Below the pieces are notes generated by a model that was not told where the DNA came from, did not search any database, and saw nothing but the letters and a program-made list of their open reading frames with translations. From Molanna angustata (Eukaryota > Arthropoda > Insecta > Trichoptera > Molannidae), in NCBI GenBank assembly GCA_963576475.1, contig OY754990.1, positions 6,708,751-6,772,750 of the forward strand: a stretch of DNA of 64,000 bases, read 5' to 3'. A program made the translations under genes and the position numbers. This document shows positions 33,148 through 44,892 of the stretch, piece by piece (the stretch's first letter is position 1; the number at the start of each line of letters is the position of its first letter).

Positions 33148-36100
33148 GTAACAAGCTTCCTTGGCCAGTTGATCGACTCGTTCATTACCGGATATTCCAC
33201 TATGTGATGGAATCTAGCACAATGTTATGTCAATGTCTCTTTTCGCTGCCATGAACAGAAGGTATCTCAGGTCATATATGAGATTTTCCGTTGCTTTTTT
33301 CGAATTATATTTCAACTTTTGTATAAGACTTAAAGAATCTGAAAATTATACCGAATGTGGTATTTTCAAAGCTATGATTTCGAAAAGAGCTTCCTTCATT
33401 GCAATACATTCGGCCGTGAAAATAGAAGTGACACTGGGTAATTGAAACGTTCGTTCAATGTGTAATGATGGAATAATAAATGCGGAGCCGCAAACTTCTG
33501 AGTACTTAGAGCCATCGGTAAAAACTGTCACGTGATTTGGCTACTTTTCTACTATGGTCGCTAAGAAAATTTGATTGTTTCTTTGACGGGTTTGTAGCCT
33601 AAATGATTTGTCTATTCCTATAGATCTTTCAGCGTGTATGGGCAGAATTAATGAGTCGAAAGGTACCGAGAACATAGGCAAATTATCTCTGGGATAGATG
33701 GTGAACTCTGACTGTATGTATTTGAAACATCCTACAAGTAATGGGGGAAGCTTATGACGACCATATGCACCATGTTGAAATACATTATTTAGAGAATCAA
33801 GGATAGTTATTAAAGGATGTTCCTCGAATTCAATTCTTTTTAAAATAAACTTAAGTGCGAGATATTTTCGACGAAGAAATAATGGCATTTCAGTCGTTTC
33901 CACCTGCAGTGAGACAACAGGAGAGGATCTCATAGCTCCCAATATCAGTCGGAGACATTGCGACTAAATCCGATTCAGTTTATCCGCCTGGTACCTCGGT
34001 AAAGGATCCAAGAGGAAACTCCCGTAATCCAAATGGCTACGGATGGTGGCCGCGTATAACATTCTCATGGTAGACGGATGGGCCCCCCACCAAACGCGAG
34101 AGACAGCTCGCAGAATGTTCATATTTTTTCACATTTTGCTACAACATAATCTATGTGACAATTCCAAGATAGTTTCCTATGCAAGACCATTCCCAAAAAC
34201 TTGATCGAATCTTTAACCTGGATTTGGTTTCCATCATATCCAACCACTAGTTCAGGCAGTTTATGTTTATTCGAAAAAAACACTACTTGACTCTTAGTTG
34301 GAGCCAGACTTAAACCGGTTTTAGACAGCCACAAGCTTAATGAAGCCAATGAATCCTCCAATAGCTTCACTCCTTCTGTTACGTTTTTATGGTGTAGGTA
34401 GAGAACGAAGTCATCAGCAAATTGCAAAACCATGCACTGATCTGACAGAGAAGCGTGTATGTCTAATGTGTAAATGTTAAAAAGTATGGGACTCAGAACG
34501 GAGCCCTGCGGCAAACCCTTATATACTGTTCGATGTAATCGTCCATTAGGGGTCTCTATCTCTAACTCTCTTTCGACCAGTATATGAATGATTAATCGTG
34601 TTAGAACGTTTGGTATACCAATTCCGTTCAGCTTTTGACCCAAAATATTCAAACTTACGTTGTCGTATGCGCTGGAGATATCCGCAAAACAAGCAACGGT
34701 GCTCATTTGTCTGCTTCGGGCGAGATGTACGTCTGATACCAAGATACTAATGTTATCTAAACAGGACTTCGACCTTCTGAATCCAAACTGCTGAGAAGGG
34801 AATAAAGAGTTTCTCTCCATGTACCATTCTAGCCGAGCTTAAATCATGAGTTCGAGGATCTTTAACATGCAACATGACAAAGCTATTGGTCTGTAAGATG
34901 AACCCAAGGATGGGTCTTTTCCAGGTTTCTGGATTGGTATAACTAACTGGTGTTTCCAAATCTGGGGGACATCGGATGCAATTAAGATGGCATTATAGAG
35001 ATCCAGAATCTGTAAGAGCAGAGGTTCGGGACAGTGTTTAATCATAGAATATGTAATTAAATCTACCCCAGGAGCAGAGTCAGTACAATTATCAATTGCT
35101 GAGGATAATTCATTCCTGGTAAATTTATCACCCATCCAATTTTTCAAACTGTCTACAAAATGAAATTTATTTTTTATTTCGTCCCGATAAGGTACATATG
35201 AAGGAGCCAAAACATTCACAAAACCCTCGATCCACTTCAAACTACGGGTTTCGCTACACGATTTGTTAAAAGAACCTCTAAAGCGACGTATTGTTTGCCA
35301 AATTACGGACGGGGAGGTCTCTGGTGAGAGAGTGGAACAGAAATTGCGCCACCCTTGTCTTTTTTTCCGCTGTAGGGTTCTCTTAGCCAGAGCTTGGGTT
35401 CGTTTGACTTCCAAGTAATTCGCCAGTGTTATATACCTCTTGTATCGGCGCATCGCTAACTTTCTGTCTTTGACAACATTACTACATTCGGAATCCCACC
35501 ACGGGGGAGAATCTTTGTTTTTACTGGGTAGTCTCTTTTTTGGAATTGCTTTATCAGCTGCAGAAATAATACGGTCCTTTATATTTATAGCTAACGTGTC
35601 AATATCCAGAAGACTCACACCATGACTATTGTATGCTGATTCAAATCATCCTTGTATCTTGTCCAATCGGCCCTACTTACATTGTAACCTCTGGGACATT
35701 TGTCATTAGTAATACGTCCAACCCTCCGATTAACTGACAAAATTATCGGAAAATGATCGCTTGAATAAGGGTCGCTTAAAACGTGCCAGCTCGTTACCGC
35801 AGCCAGATCTGACGAACAGATTGAAAGGTCCACCGCATTTTGAGATTGAGTCGGACGGGCAAGTCGAGTAGGAGAACCATCATTAATAATGCAGAGGTCA
35901 AAACTATCTACAAACTCAAGAATAGCCCTTCCGCAAGAGTCAATTGAGTTGCATCCCCATGAAACAGCGTGACCGTTAAAATCTCCCAGGATGAAGAACG
36001 ATTTTGGTATTTTAGAGACAAGATTATTGAAGTATAGTTTGTCGAAAAGAGTTTTTAGAGAAAGATACACAGAAACAATACAGATTCCCGATATATTAGC

Positions 36101-36398
36101 TGCTACTAGTTGAAGATCCATGTGTTGATGCAAAGGAATGCACAAGAATGGGATATCGTTTTTAATTATCAAGGCTGCTCCTCCTCTACCATCCCGATGG
36201 TCATCACGTACGATAACAAAGCCGGGGATGTTAAAGATAGAGTTTGGAGGAAGCCACGTTTCTGAGACAGCTGCGACATCTACATATATCATATTCATTC
36301 AGCAGAGAAATGATTTCTGTTTTGTTCGAAACAGCACTTCTGCTGTTCCACTGTAGAATATTTAGTGATTTTGAACTACGAGTCCTGTTTGGAACCAT
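33148..36398 (-). pseudogene. I-clade ORF2: endonuclease, reverse transcriptase, RNase H (decayed)
   Basis: ORF2 probably starts at the ATG at 36398, overlapping the end of ORF1 by about 23 bp. In order: APE endonuclease (ILQWNSRSAVSN, SETWLPPNSIF, ILGDFNGHAVSWG, SDHFPIILSV) with a frameshift near 36290; linker; RT split by frameshifts near 35617 and 34830, with SAPGVDLITYSMIKH, IQKPGKDPSLGSSYRPIAL, CFADISSAYDNVS, YKGLPQGSVLSPILFN and LQFADDFVLYL; then stops near 34118; then RNase H with FTDGSKYSEVCGSAF, TAECIAMKEAL and HSGISGNERVDQLAKEA, cut at 33148. RT aspartates remain but the frame is broken at least four times. Confidence 0.9.
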
Positions 36399-37611
36399 TG
36401 TTATATATAAAGGAGTTGAGAATAGGAATAATAGAAGCAGCGATGGACGGTAAATTTGAGTTAGAATTTGAGAAAAGCTGTAATAAAATTTGGACAATCG
36501 AATGGATCAAAGATTGTGATTTGTGTGGTATGGAATTCTCCTGTGATGTGGTAGAATTTAATGCACATCCATCCATGGGCTGACAAGCCTGTCCATTTTT
36601 ATGCGACAAAAGGGATTCATGTTCTTTAACGTTATTTAACATTTCAAAATGTTGTCTTGGGGGGTTCCTAGCAGGTCGCGATACTTTGATCTTATAGGAC
36701 GAGGTTTTCTCGGCGAAACTGGGTACCGCATATGGGTGCATGTTCGAGGCTTCTTTGTATGATACATTTTCTGAGGCCATAGTATGCTTTATGTTTTTTT
36801 GACGCGTCAATTCTGGACATACCAGGCTTGACGCACAATGGTCTCCTTTACAATTAACGCATTTAGTATTTGTCGAAGGACACTCCTCCCCCAAATGTTC
36901 GTCACCACACTTAAAACACCTAGGTTTCGAGCGACATTGGGTTTTGGAGTGACCATACCGGCAGCATGCAAAACAGAGCATAGTTGGAAAAACGTATTGT
37001 TCGGTTCGCAGGGCGTTGTGATATAAATATACATGTGGTGGCAATTGTTGGCCTTCAAACGTTAAAACCACTGTCTGAGAAAGACGCCACACGATGCTGT
37101 CAGATGCTTTATCTTTATAATTTAAGCGTCTCGCTTTAATTATCTTACCGAAGCCGTACGGGACCTCAGCATCCTCTATGATATCTTCTATAGAAATATC
37201 TGTAGAGATACCTCTTACTAATGCCAGTTTAGTAACTTTAAATGTCGGGATGTAAGCCTTAAGTCCGTTTTGCGAGACGAATTCAGAAGAAATGAATTTG
37301 TTTGCTGCCGAGGCAGTCTTGAATGAGAATGAAATCTTTAATTTTGACTCTACTTTAACCCCTCCTACTGAGATGTCTGAAATACGATGGGATTGCAACA
37401 ATTTACCAAATGCCATTGGGTGAATAATCTTTGATGTTTCCTGATATTGCACGAATACTAAAAAGGGCTCCGGTGAACCCTCTTTGTACGTGTATGAGGG
37501 ATTTTTAAATTCTTCTGACATGTTAGGCATTTTATTGGGATGCTCGCGTAAAGAGTCTGATGGAGCTCTTGGTCTTTTTCTAGGGTCAGGAGGCTCCAAT
37601 GGAGCCTCCAT
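36376..37611 (-). CDS. I-clade ORF1: gag-like nucleocapsid protein
   Basis: 411-residue open frame starting at an ATG at 37611. The N-terminal part is proline and charge rich; about residues 45-190 hold RRM-like sequence (PFLVFVQYQ, FKVTKLALVRGIS); about 215-270 carry three CCHC knuckles (CFACCRYGHSKTQC, CFKCGDEHLGEEC, CVNCKGDHCASSLVC), as usual in I/Jockey-type ORF1 proteins that package element RNA. The C-terminal region is Ser/Asn rich. The frame is intact although ORF2 is decayed. Confidence 0.88.
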   Translation of the reverse strand: MEAPLEPPDPRKRPRAPSDSLREHPNKMPNMSEEFKNPSYTYKEGSPEPFLVFVQYQETSKIIHPMAFGKLLQSHRISDISVGGVKVESKLKISFSFKTASAANKFISSEFVSQNGLKAYIPTFKVTKLALVRGISTDISIEDIIEDAEVPYGFGKIIKARRLNYKDKASDSIVWRLSQTVVLTFEGQQLPPHVYLYHNALRTEQYVFPTMLCFACCRYGHSKTQCRSKPRCFKCGDEHLGEECPSTNTKCVNCKGDHCASSLVCPELTRQKNIKHTMASENVSYKEASNMHPYAVPSFAEKTSSYKIKVSRPARNPPRQHFEMLNNVKEHESLLSHKNGQACQPMDGCALNSTTSQENSIPHKSQSLIHSIVQILLQLFSNSNSNLPSIAASIIPILNSFIYNNGSKQDS

Positions 37612-38510
37612 GTTAGAAAAGGGCGTTGTTCTTATGGGGAAAAGTAGTTACAGATCTTAAAATATATATATAAATAATAAGAAAATTAAAAATAATAGAA
37701 AAAATAAATCGAAAAACTTATCGAGTGCCCCTCTTGAGTATATACACTGAATTTAAAATAAACACAAAATAGTATTGTTGAACAATTTGCCAATATAACA
37801 AAAAACACGACCGTGCACAGATAGCGACTACGGGCGAAAAAAACGGACATAGACTTAATAGAATGGAAAGCGCGCGTGAACGGCATTTCCAGCAAATATC
37901 ATAAACAGCTGATTCAAGTGCAGAACGACATTGTTTCCTTGCGAATAGTATAGAAAGTGAGCGAGTTCATAACTTAATTTTAGAAATTTAACGTTATATT
38001 TACATTAATATTTTATTTTTAAGGACAATGATTTTAGTGTTTATAGAATATTTATACATCAATTAGAACAACATGAATTATTGTTTAATTTGTTTTTTTT
38101 TTCAGTCAATAAAATGATGCATACTTATGCCGCATATAAATGTAATTCCCGTTATTCCGAAGGGTCTGAATTATCTTTCCATTTGTAAATTATACTCTTT
38201 ATTGTTCAATTGAAATATTTTTTGTAAATTCACGTGCAAAATAAATATATTTATTGAGCAGCAGTCGATTTCGATTTGAAAAATACTGATTCAATACTAT
38301 GTTTGCATATTACTTGTCAAAACGAATGTTTAATTAGATTTTTTATCGATTATTTTTTTTAATTTTTATACATCTACTTATTACTCGATGTTTCAAACAC
38401 AAAAATTTGTCTAAAAACACGTAGGTATAGGTATATAATACTTATATTTATTTCTTACCTTACATTACAATATATAAGAAAAGATTTTCGTTTTGGTTGA
38501 CTGGTAGAGA
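37612..38510. other. I-element 5' flank and unassigned AT-rich sequence
   Basis: 37612 to roughly 37930 probably holds the I-element 5' UTR on the minus strand (GC-richer, with GCGCGCGTGAACGG). Beyond that I see no genes or repeats. Confidence 0.4.
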
Positions 38511-38582
38511 TTGTCTGCGGGCAATAAGTCCGCCACGTTGTATAAATCAATAAAAGTCTTTTATTATTATTATTATTATCAT
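38505..38582 (+). repeat. LINE-type 3' tail with (TTA)n
   Basis: GGGCAATAAGTCCGCC followed by AATAAAAG and a TTATTATTATTATTATTA run. The layout resembles the 3' ends of insect LINEs. The coding part is absent. Confidence 0.45.
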
Positions 38583-38924
38583 ATCCCACAACAGGGGGTA
38601 ACCAGCGACAGGTGTGTGGGTATGCATTACCTTAAAGGCAACATTCAGAATGAGTGGTAAACCTCTTTGCTGAACTATGTGAGATGTTATTTTGCCTCTT
38701 GTATTTTCAATTACCCTTCTCTCACGAGACACACGAAAACAATAGTTAGAAAAGTGTGGAAGCACTATTCTAAGCCGGTGCCCCGTTACATAATATTTTT
38801 GTTCGTGCATATTTTATAGTGACTTAACCATGAATAGATTCTGTCATTTCATTTTCTTAGCGTTTTATTAACGTAAATTAAAATTATATTAAAAATTAAT
38901 TTTATTAGAGATTTCCGATGGGCC

Positions 38925-39092
38925 CTGCCCCCCTAGACAACATGTCATTAAAGCTAAGCGTTATATCGCTAAGCGATAGAAATGTATGAAATTGGTGGCT
39001 GTCACGTGATGTCATAGCCACCAATTCCATACATTTACTATCGCTTAGCGATATAACGCTTAGCTTAAATGGCATGTTGTCTAGGGGGGCTG
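38925..39092. mobile_element. 162-bp foldback element (MITE) with CTG flanks
   Basis: 38928-39089 is an almost perfect inverted repeat beginning CCCCCCTAGACAACATG and ending CATGTTGTCTAGGGGGG, with arms of about 75 bp and a small centre. CTG on each side could be a 3-bp target duplication. Each arm contains nested palindromes (ATCGCTAAGCGAT). Confidence 0.85.
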
Positions 39093-39179
39093 AAAGGAAA
39101 CCTAAATACATCATTGTGATCAAAAGAAAAACAAACAATTCATTGTTAACGATCCTATTACAAATAAAGCCTAATAAAA

Positions 39180-39550
39180 AATATATTTATAAGCTTCTCG
39201 CTACGAAAATCAGTTTGGGGAAAATAAATTGTCCAAAGTATCTATTCCGACAATATTTGACTTTGCAAGTCATCTACTGAAATTAAAAATATGTATATGC
39301 CGACCGCCGTGGCACAGTTGATAAGCCGTTTGGTATCTGTGCGGGCGTCCTGGGTTCGATACCCTGCAGAGGAGAAATTTATTTAAATTTATTTCTCACG
39401 CAAATATTGCTTCTCTGGGCTGGAAACATATATTATATTTATAAGCTTCTTGCTACGAAAATCAGTTTGGGGAAAATAAACTGTCAAAAGTATCTATTTC
39501 GACAATATTTGACTTTGCAAGTCATCTACTGAAATTAAAAATATGTATAA
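39180..39550 (+). mobile_element. Second tRNA-like SINE family, body-head-body arrangement
   Basis: A tRNA-like head at 39298-39375 has A box GTGGCACAGTTGATAAG and B box GGGTTCGATACCC. It is followed by a linker to 39430 and a body of 119 bp (39431-39549). The same body, about 95 percent alike, precedes the head at 39181-39297. Both bodies end AAATATGTATA. This reads as a 5'-truncated unit followed by a complete unit, a SINE dimer or tandem insertion. Confidence 0.7.
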
Positions 39551-40300
39551 TGAGCAATTATTATTATTAATAGTAGATTATTCTATGTATATAAGGAAAA
39601 ATAATGTGAATTTCAAATAGATGGTTTTATAAACAATGAGTAAGATATGAATAATATAGGTTATGCCAAAAAATATATATTTACCATTTAATATTAACTT
39701 TAAACTTTCAAAATCAATCAAAATTTATTCAGTTCGAGCATAAAATAACCGGTAATTTCAATTATAAAATTAGTGTTTTTGAATGAAAATATGTCTTGCC
39801 GCCATTAGTGCACTGCAGTCACGTGGCTTTTCCATATAAGTCATGTTTGCCGAAAACCTGCCAAACAAAACGCCTTTGCGCCTAGTCCATATATATTATT
39901 AAGTCTATGCTCGTGGCGGACTGTCGAAAAATGTGTGAAGCCCGTTAACTGAAAGAGGCGGAGAATACTTGTCCCACGTTGGGACGCGAAGTTGATAACT
40001 GAAGAAGCTGAGAAAAAATACTGGTCCCACGTTGAGACCATAGAATTGTTGAGACGCGCCAAATTGATAACTGAAGAGGTTGAGAAGAATACTGTACCCC
40101 GGGTTGAGACGCTGAAAAAAAATGACGCTTTGAAGGCCTCGCGGTGGATAACACCAAATTGTTAAAAAAAAGGTATAATATAGACGTTCCGAATAATAAA
40201 TAATTGCTGATGGTGTTAAATGTGATAAAAATGCTGAATATATCTCACACCAAGAGACGAACTTATACTAGGTTATAAGTAGCAGTGTGAAAATGCCAAT
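39551..40300. other. Unassigned sequence with a GAG-rich repeated phrase
   Basis: No gene. At 39950-40120 the phrase TTGATAACTGAAGA(G/A)G(C/G)(T/C)GAGAA with TCCCACGTTGAGAC recurs about three times, a decayed tandem of roughly 70 bp. Confidence 0.4.
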
Positions 40301-40303
40301 CTT

Positions 40304-40344
40304 CTTCTTCTTCCTCAGCCATCTCCCCACTGTTGGATGTATGC
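40304..40344 (-). mobile_element. RTE-type LINE 3' end, piece 1
   Basis: CAGCCATCTCCCCACTGTTGGATGT matches the usual RTE 3' region seen again at 41610 and 47230 (GCCCACTGCAGGACATAG). It is cut by the solo LTR. Confidence 0.65.
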
Positions 40345-41346
40345 TGACGCGACCTCTTCTGTTCGCGTTATTTTTATTTGAATCCGGCGCTAAATCAGCT
40401 GACCACAAACAAACATTTGTGAAAAATATAGTGTGTGAATAAAAAAGAAAAATTTAACAATAACACATAACCTGAAATGTGACATTACAAGTGACAGATG
40501 AAAATTTTTGACAGTCGAAATTAGACACGCGTCGTGTCGACACGGACCGCGCGCACTGTGGCCAGAGCAGCTGCAGACCGCACCAGAGGGTGTCGGTTAG
40601 GCTCGCTCCACACCGGCAGCCATGGATGTGACACCTGGAGTGCCGAGATGGATCGGCGCACCACCATTCGGCGAGAGAGCCGCTTTCCTGGACCGAAGCG
40701 GGTGCTGAGTTTGGAAAGTGTTCCAAACGCTGTTGGGTCGCGCTGGACCCTGGAGCAACGGCCTGCGTTTCCTTGAGACTCGCGCCGCCGCTGTCGCTCC
40801 CGCCAGTCACCCAACCGGCATCTGCCGGTGTCTGGGACCCGAGGTTGCTGTCGCCGATAGCCTTGCCCCTTCGCCCATCGACGACGATCCATTCCGGCAT
40901 TGGCGGTGCATCAGCACGCCCATGGCCTAGACGAGGAAATTATGTGTGCCCCAGAAAACTATATACTTATATGTGATAATTTGTTTTTTATCCGTGTGAC
41001 AATAATTCGGCTGTGTGATTTATTTAATTTAATTCATTTCAACGTGTGACGTCCAATATTGACTCTATTTAATTTTGATTTGTGACGTCCTAATTTATTA
41101 CCAATTTTAATTATTTATTTTATTTCAAATTTTATCATTTTATCTTGTGACATGACCGTGCCGTCTGACGTTTGTGCGCTGACACTTGACATTTGTGTAT
41201 CGTCAGACCACGGCTTCAATTGTCGTTTACTTTTTTATGCATCTCGTCCAGCGAGGTAATGTGTGGAATATCTAATTCCATAACGGACATTGGAAAAGAA
41301 AGGTGAGCTCGAACCTCAAAGCCTCTTGGGAGGAGGGTAACAATGC
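40341..41346. mobile_element. Solo LTR, copy 2, with ATGC duplication
   Basis: 40345-41342 (998 bp) begins TGACGCGACC and ends GGGTAACA, flanked by ATGC on both sides. It is inserted in an RTE fragment. GC-rich centre (40530-40930) and AT-rich ends with repeated TGTGAC motifs match copy 1 reversed and copy 3 at 48.3-49.8 kb. Start TG, end CA and 4-bp duplications fit an LTR; no internal element is attached. Confidence 0.85.
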
Positions 41347-41592
41347 CTCTTATAAAAACTTCCACTCGTCTTTTTTTTGGGCTTTTTGAACCCATCTGTT
41401 TCCAGCGACAGGGACAATATCATCGGCCTACCTTTTCTGGGGCCGGCCTATTCCCCTTTTCATATCCCATGGTCTCCAATTTAGTATTCTGGGTGCCCAT
41501 CTGTCCGTACCCTGTCTGGCAACATGACCTGCCCATTGCCATGCCAATACAACAACAGAATCCCTCTGCATAGCTACAAGCAAATATGACTT
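41343..41592 (-). mobile_element. RTE-type LINE 3' fragment, piece 2
   Basis: Minus strand encodes WQWAGHVARQGTDRWAPRIL, the conserved region at the C-terminus of RTE-clade reverse transcriptase, then a frameshift. Continues piece 1 across the solo LTR. Confidence 0.8.
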
Positions 41593-41604
41593 GACTATTC
41601 TCTT

Positions 41605-42010
41605 GTTTCATCATCATCAGCCTGTGTTTGCCCACTGCAGGACATAGGCCTCACCTCTCCTTCTCCACTCCTCCCGTTCCTGTGCGTCTCCCATCCACTG
41701 TGGTCCAAGAAAATGTCGTCCATCCATCTGTTAGGTGGTCACCCTTGTGGTCTCTTGTCGCTTCTCGGTCTCCACTCCACCAGTCTTTTCGTCCATCTAT
41801 TGTCAGTCATTCTTGATATGTGTCCTGCCCATCTCCACTTCTCCACTTCATTCCTCTTCCTGTCTTCTAGTTTTATGGCCAACATTATCCTTTCCGTTTT
41901 TTCTTTGTGCTACACGCAGCTTGTTGGCAGAGAATTCGGTTAAGGTTGTAGTTTCCATGCCATAAGTGAATACTGGCAGAATGCACTGCTCAAATGCACT
42001 TCTCTCGTTT
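41605..42010 (-). mobile_element. RTE-type LINE 3' fragment
   Basis: Starts with a CATCATCATCAG tail (the ATG repeat typical of RTE 3' ends on the minus strand). It encodes the decayed FSANKLRVAQRK and RPQG.PPNRWMDD region. It is close to the copy at 47205-47840 but shortened by deletion. Confidence 0.8.
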
Positions 42011-42640
42011 ACTCAAAATTAATATCGAAAAATCCATAGAAATACACTAGTTATTATTAGAATAAGTATGCAGCATGAGATGATATAGGTATCTGGTCTT
42101 TCCTTCACAGTTCTAGTGTCACATTTACATGTTTTTATCATACATGTCATGATGGCATTTTGACTACGACAATATGTCCAAACAATACGACATCTTGCAT
42201 GCAACTAAAGTGTGGAAAGAATTAAGTTAGGTATGCGCCATACTTTTTGTTTACCGAATTTTAACACTAGTAGCGTATTTTTATATATCATTGCTTCCAG
42301 TTCATTTTTGTACCAATCCCCTCGCCTACAGTCATAGTGTATGTCAACTCTGTATATTCTTTACTCTGTGCTTGAAAGATTATTAATAACAATAGGTTTA
42401 ATAATATGTAGGTAATATATAATAATAATATGTTTACATCGAAATTGACCAAATCAAGTGTTGCTAACATGTGGCATAGCGTGGAGGAATGGCGAAGCAT
42501 TACGTGAAAGTTTGAATAAAATAAAAAAAAATACATAGATACGAGTGCAAAAATATAAATTACCACGTTATTTGATCAGTTACACATTAACATATTCAAC
42601 ATCGTTAAAATTATAAACAATAATCAAGTGTTAAACATTT
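42011..42640. other. No gene recognised
   Basis: AT-rich sequence without supported features. Confidence 0.45.
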
Positions 42641-42642
42641 CT

Positions 42643-42905
42643 TCTTCTTTTTTTTAGCCCCCTTCACTCCCTCTTCTCCATTTCTCTCTATCCTGGGCAC
42701 TCAGCTTCCACCCATGTCCCACCAGTTCGACAATATCGTCAGTCCATTTCCTCTGTGGTCTCCCTATACTTCTTCTATTATGATAGGGTCTCCAAATCAG
42801 AACTCTGGGGGTCTATCTATTATCTCTCTGTCTTGCCACAAGACCTGCCCATTGCCATTTTAGCCTTCCCACTCTTTCTGCAATGTCTGTGAACTTTGAC
42901 GTTTG
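42643..42905 (-). mobile_element. RTE-type LINE 3' fragment
   Basis: Minus strand encodes ERVGRLKWQWAGLVARQRDNR followed by TPRVLIWRPYHNRRSIGRPQ, the C-terminal RTE signature, with one stop. Confidence 0.8.
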
Positions 42906-42939
42906 TTTTGTGGTTTTTAAGATACATATATGGAAACAT

Positions 42940-43140
42940 GAAATAAAAAATCAAATTTTGATAACCCCTGACTGGAACGAAAATTCAGAGTTGAAAAGTT
43001 GAATAGGCCTATAACAATTTATATTTTCTTAAATTTAGGGTTCTGTGCATTAAGCGAATCAAAAGTTATAAGGGGGAAGCACACACACAGACAGACACAC
43101 TAAATTTTCTACTCCGATTCTGAGTTCATCCATATATAAA
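42940..43140 (+). repeat. Dispersed repeat with AAAAGTTATAAGGG and CA run
   Basis: GATAACCCCTGACTGGAAC..., AGGCCTATA, GCGAATCAAAAGTTATAAGG and a CACACACAGACAGACAC run. Copies at 62930-63145 (same strand) and 61150-61380 (opposite strand). Family not identified. Confidence 0.7.
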
Positions 43141-43269
43141 ACATCTAAGCATCTTCTAAGTTGGTGTTTTATTTACTTAAAAATTGGAAAAACCACGAAA
43201 TATTATAGATCTGGCCATACAAATCTCGCGGATCTTAGATTAAAACTATGTCGATTTGCTAAGAGAAAT

Positions 43270-43735
43270 AAATTCTTATTTTTCTTCATCCTTTTCATAG
43301 ATCGGAAGATCTGTTTCTATCGCTATTCTGTCTCCTGCGATGTGGACTGCCAACTGTCTCGCCATCTCTTTGGAGGTCTTCCCGGTGGTCTTATTCCAGT
43401 TGGGTTGGTTCTCCTGGAGAGCGATACGTGGGAGTCTATTTTCATCCATTCTGTTAATATGTGAGCTCCAATATCCCCATCCCCAATATCCCCAATATTC
43501 CCCATCTGACGATGTCTTCCGTACTACACTTTTTTCTTATTTCAGTATTTCGAATTCGGTCTCTTAGTGTGTTCCGGGTTATACACCTCAATGTCCTCAT
43601 CTCTGATATTCTCAGAAGAGATTTTATGCTCGTTTTGTCTGCTCTGGTCTCTACTCCGTAGGTGGCAATGGGTCTTAACATGTTTTATACGTATGTATAT
43701 CCGGACTTTGCTTTCGATATTCATGTGCTTATTCC
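43270..43735 (-). mobile_element. RTE-like LINE 3' fragment, second subfamily
   Basis: Minus strand encodes TYGVETRADKTSIKSLLRIS, RDRIRNTEIRKKCSTEDIV and, in another frame, MDENR...GRPPKRWRDSWQSTSQE. This is the post-RT region of insect LINEs related to RTE. Frameshifts are present. Confidence 0.75.
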
Positions 43736-43739
43736 TTCA

Positions 43740-44640
43740 TATACTTCCCTTTAGGAATCACGATATTGCAGCTGCTTTATTTACTTATCTCAATGTTTCA
43801 TCGTATAGGCTTTGAATAAATTCTCTATAACAAATTTAATAACAAAACAACACTTGTTTTATTTTAACTAAACAAGTTTATTACTAATTTACTACAAGTT
43901 TGATGACGTCGCGTCGCCAAAAACGACCTTATGTTTGCATGTCACAAATTGGTGAATATTATATTATATTTCTTGCGTGTGTATGAGCTAGTATTACAGC
44001 TACTGATTTTGTTTTTTGTGGCCGATACAATAATAGTGACGTCATAATACGTTCAATATATAAATATCACAATAGGTAGGTACCTATAATAACTTTCAAA
44101 CACGAAATTTCACATTTAAATCCTCTGATAATACTTCATCGCGTCATAGGGTTCATTGATCATTAACAACTTTGGCAATGTACCTAAATACTTGTACCAT
44201 TTACCCTAACAACAATTAAGCATCTTAAAAGAAATACAACAGCTGTATTGCTAGCGCTCTCAGAATTTGCTGGTTTTCCATAAGAGGAAAACTGTTATAT
44301 GTAGGTATATATTAAAAGACCTTGTTTTTTCTTGTATCTATTAATTTATGTGAATATCCTTTGCAGTAACTTTACATATTATGTCTTACACTTACACCAT
44401 TGAACAGAGAAAAGCACAGAGAGAGATAAGTAGACAGGGAGCAGTTTATTCATGCTAAAATATTTTAAAACTGGTGTTCATTGCCACTATTAAACAATAA
44501 AAACGAACAAATCCAGAGGGTCTTGGTATTACTGATATTATTGAGGAAGTTCACTAGATGCAGTGACAATGTAAAGAAATATCTATTTATTACATATTGT
44601 ACTAATCTGTATAGGTACAAGTGAGCTGTGGTGTAGACAC
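43740..44640. other. No gene recognised
   Basis: AT-rich, unassigned. Confidence 0.45.
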
Positions 44641-44892
44641 ACATGTCAGTCCTATAACTCTATGAGAGTACAATATAATAATACCTTTCGGATAATGTTC
44701 AGGTTACCCAGATTCTGCAGTGCATTTCAAATGTTTGCAGAGCGCGGGGTCCATGACTTTGCCGCTCTCCAAAGACGCAAGATAGCTGCTGCAAGAATGA
44801 GGATGTGGAGATCTAGCAATTCTATTGTTCGAGAGGCTGGTATGTGGCTTGATTCTCCAATTCACAGAAGATGGGCATCAATTTTGCAGTGA
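44640..44892 (+). pseudogene. LINE RT C-terminal fragment
   Basis: 76-codon open stretch with RVQYNNTFRIMFRLPRFCSAF and MFAERGVHDFAALQRRKIAA, matching the end of reverse transcriptase in a widespread non-LTR group. 5' truncated. The clade is uncertain. Confidence 0.7.

Larger units (their letters stand above)
12133..37640 (-). mobile_element. I-clade non-LTR retrotransposon, split by two large insertions
   Basis: Three minus-strand segments join into one element: 37.6-33.15 kb (ORF1, endonuclease, RT, RNase H start), 19.53-19.28 kb (C-terminal region) and 12.36-12.13 kb (C-terminal zinc motif and end). The last junction restores the frame exactly across the LINE insertion (RIGVLSSPTCDCG). 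The other junction, across the gypsy element, lacks a clean target duplication and seems to miss about eight residues. ORF2 has several frameshifts and stops, so the element is dead. The 5' and 3' limits are approximate. Confidence 0.8.
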
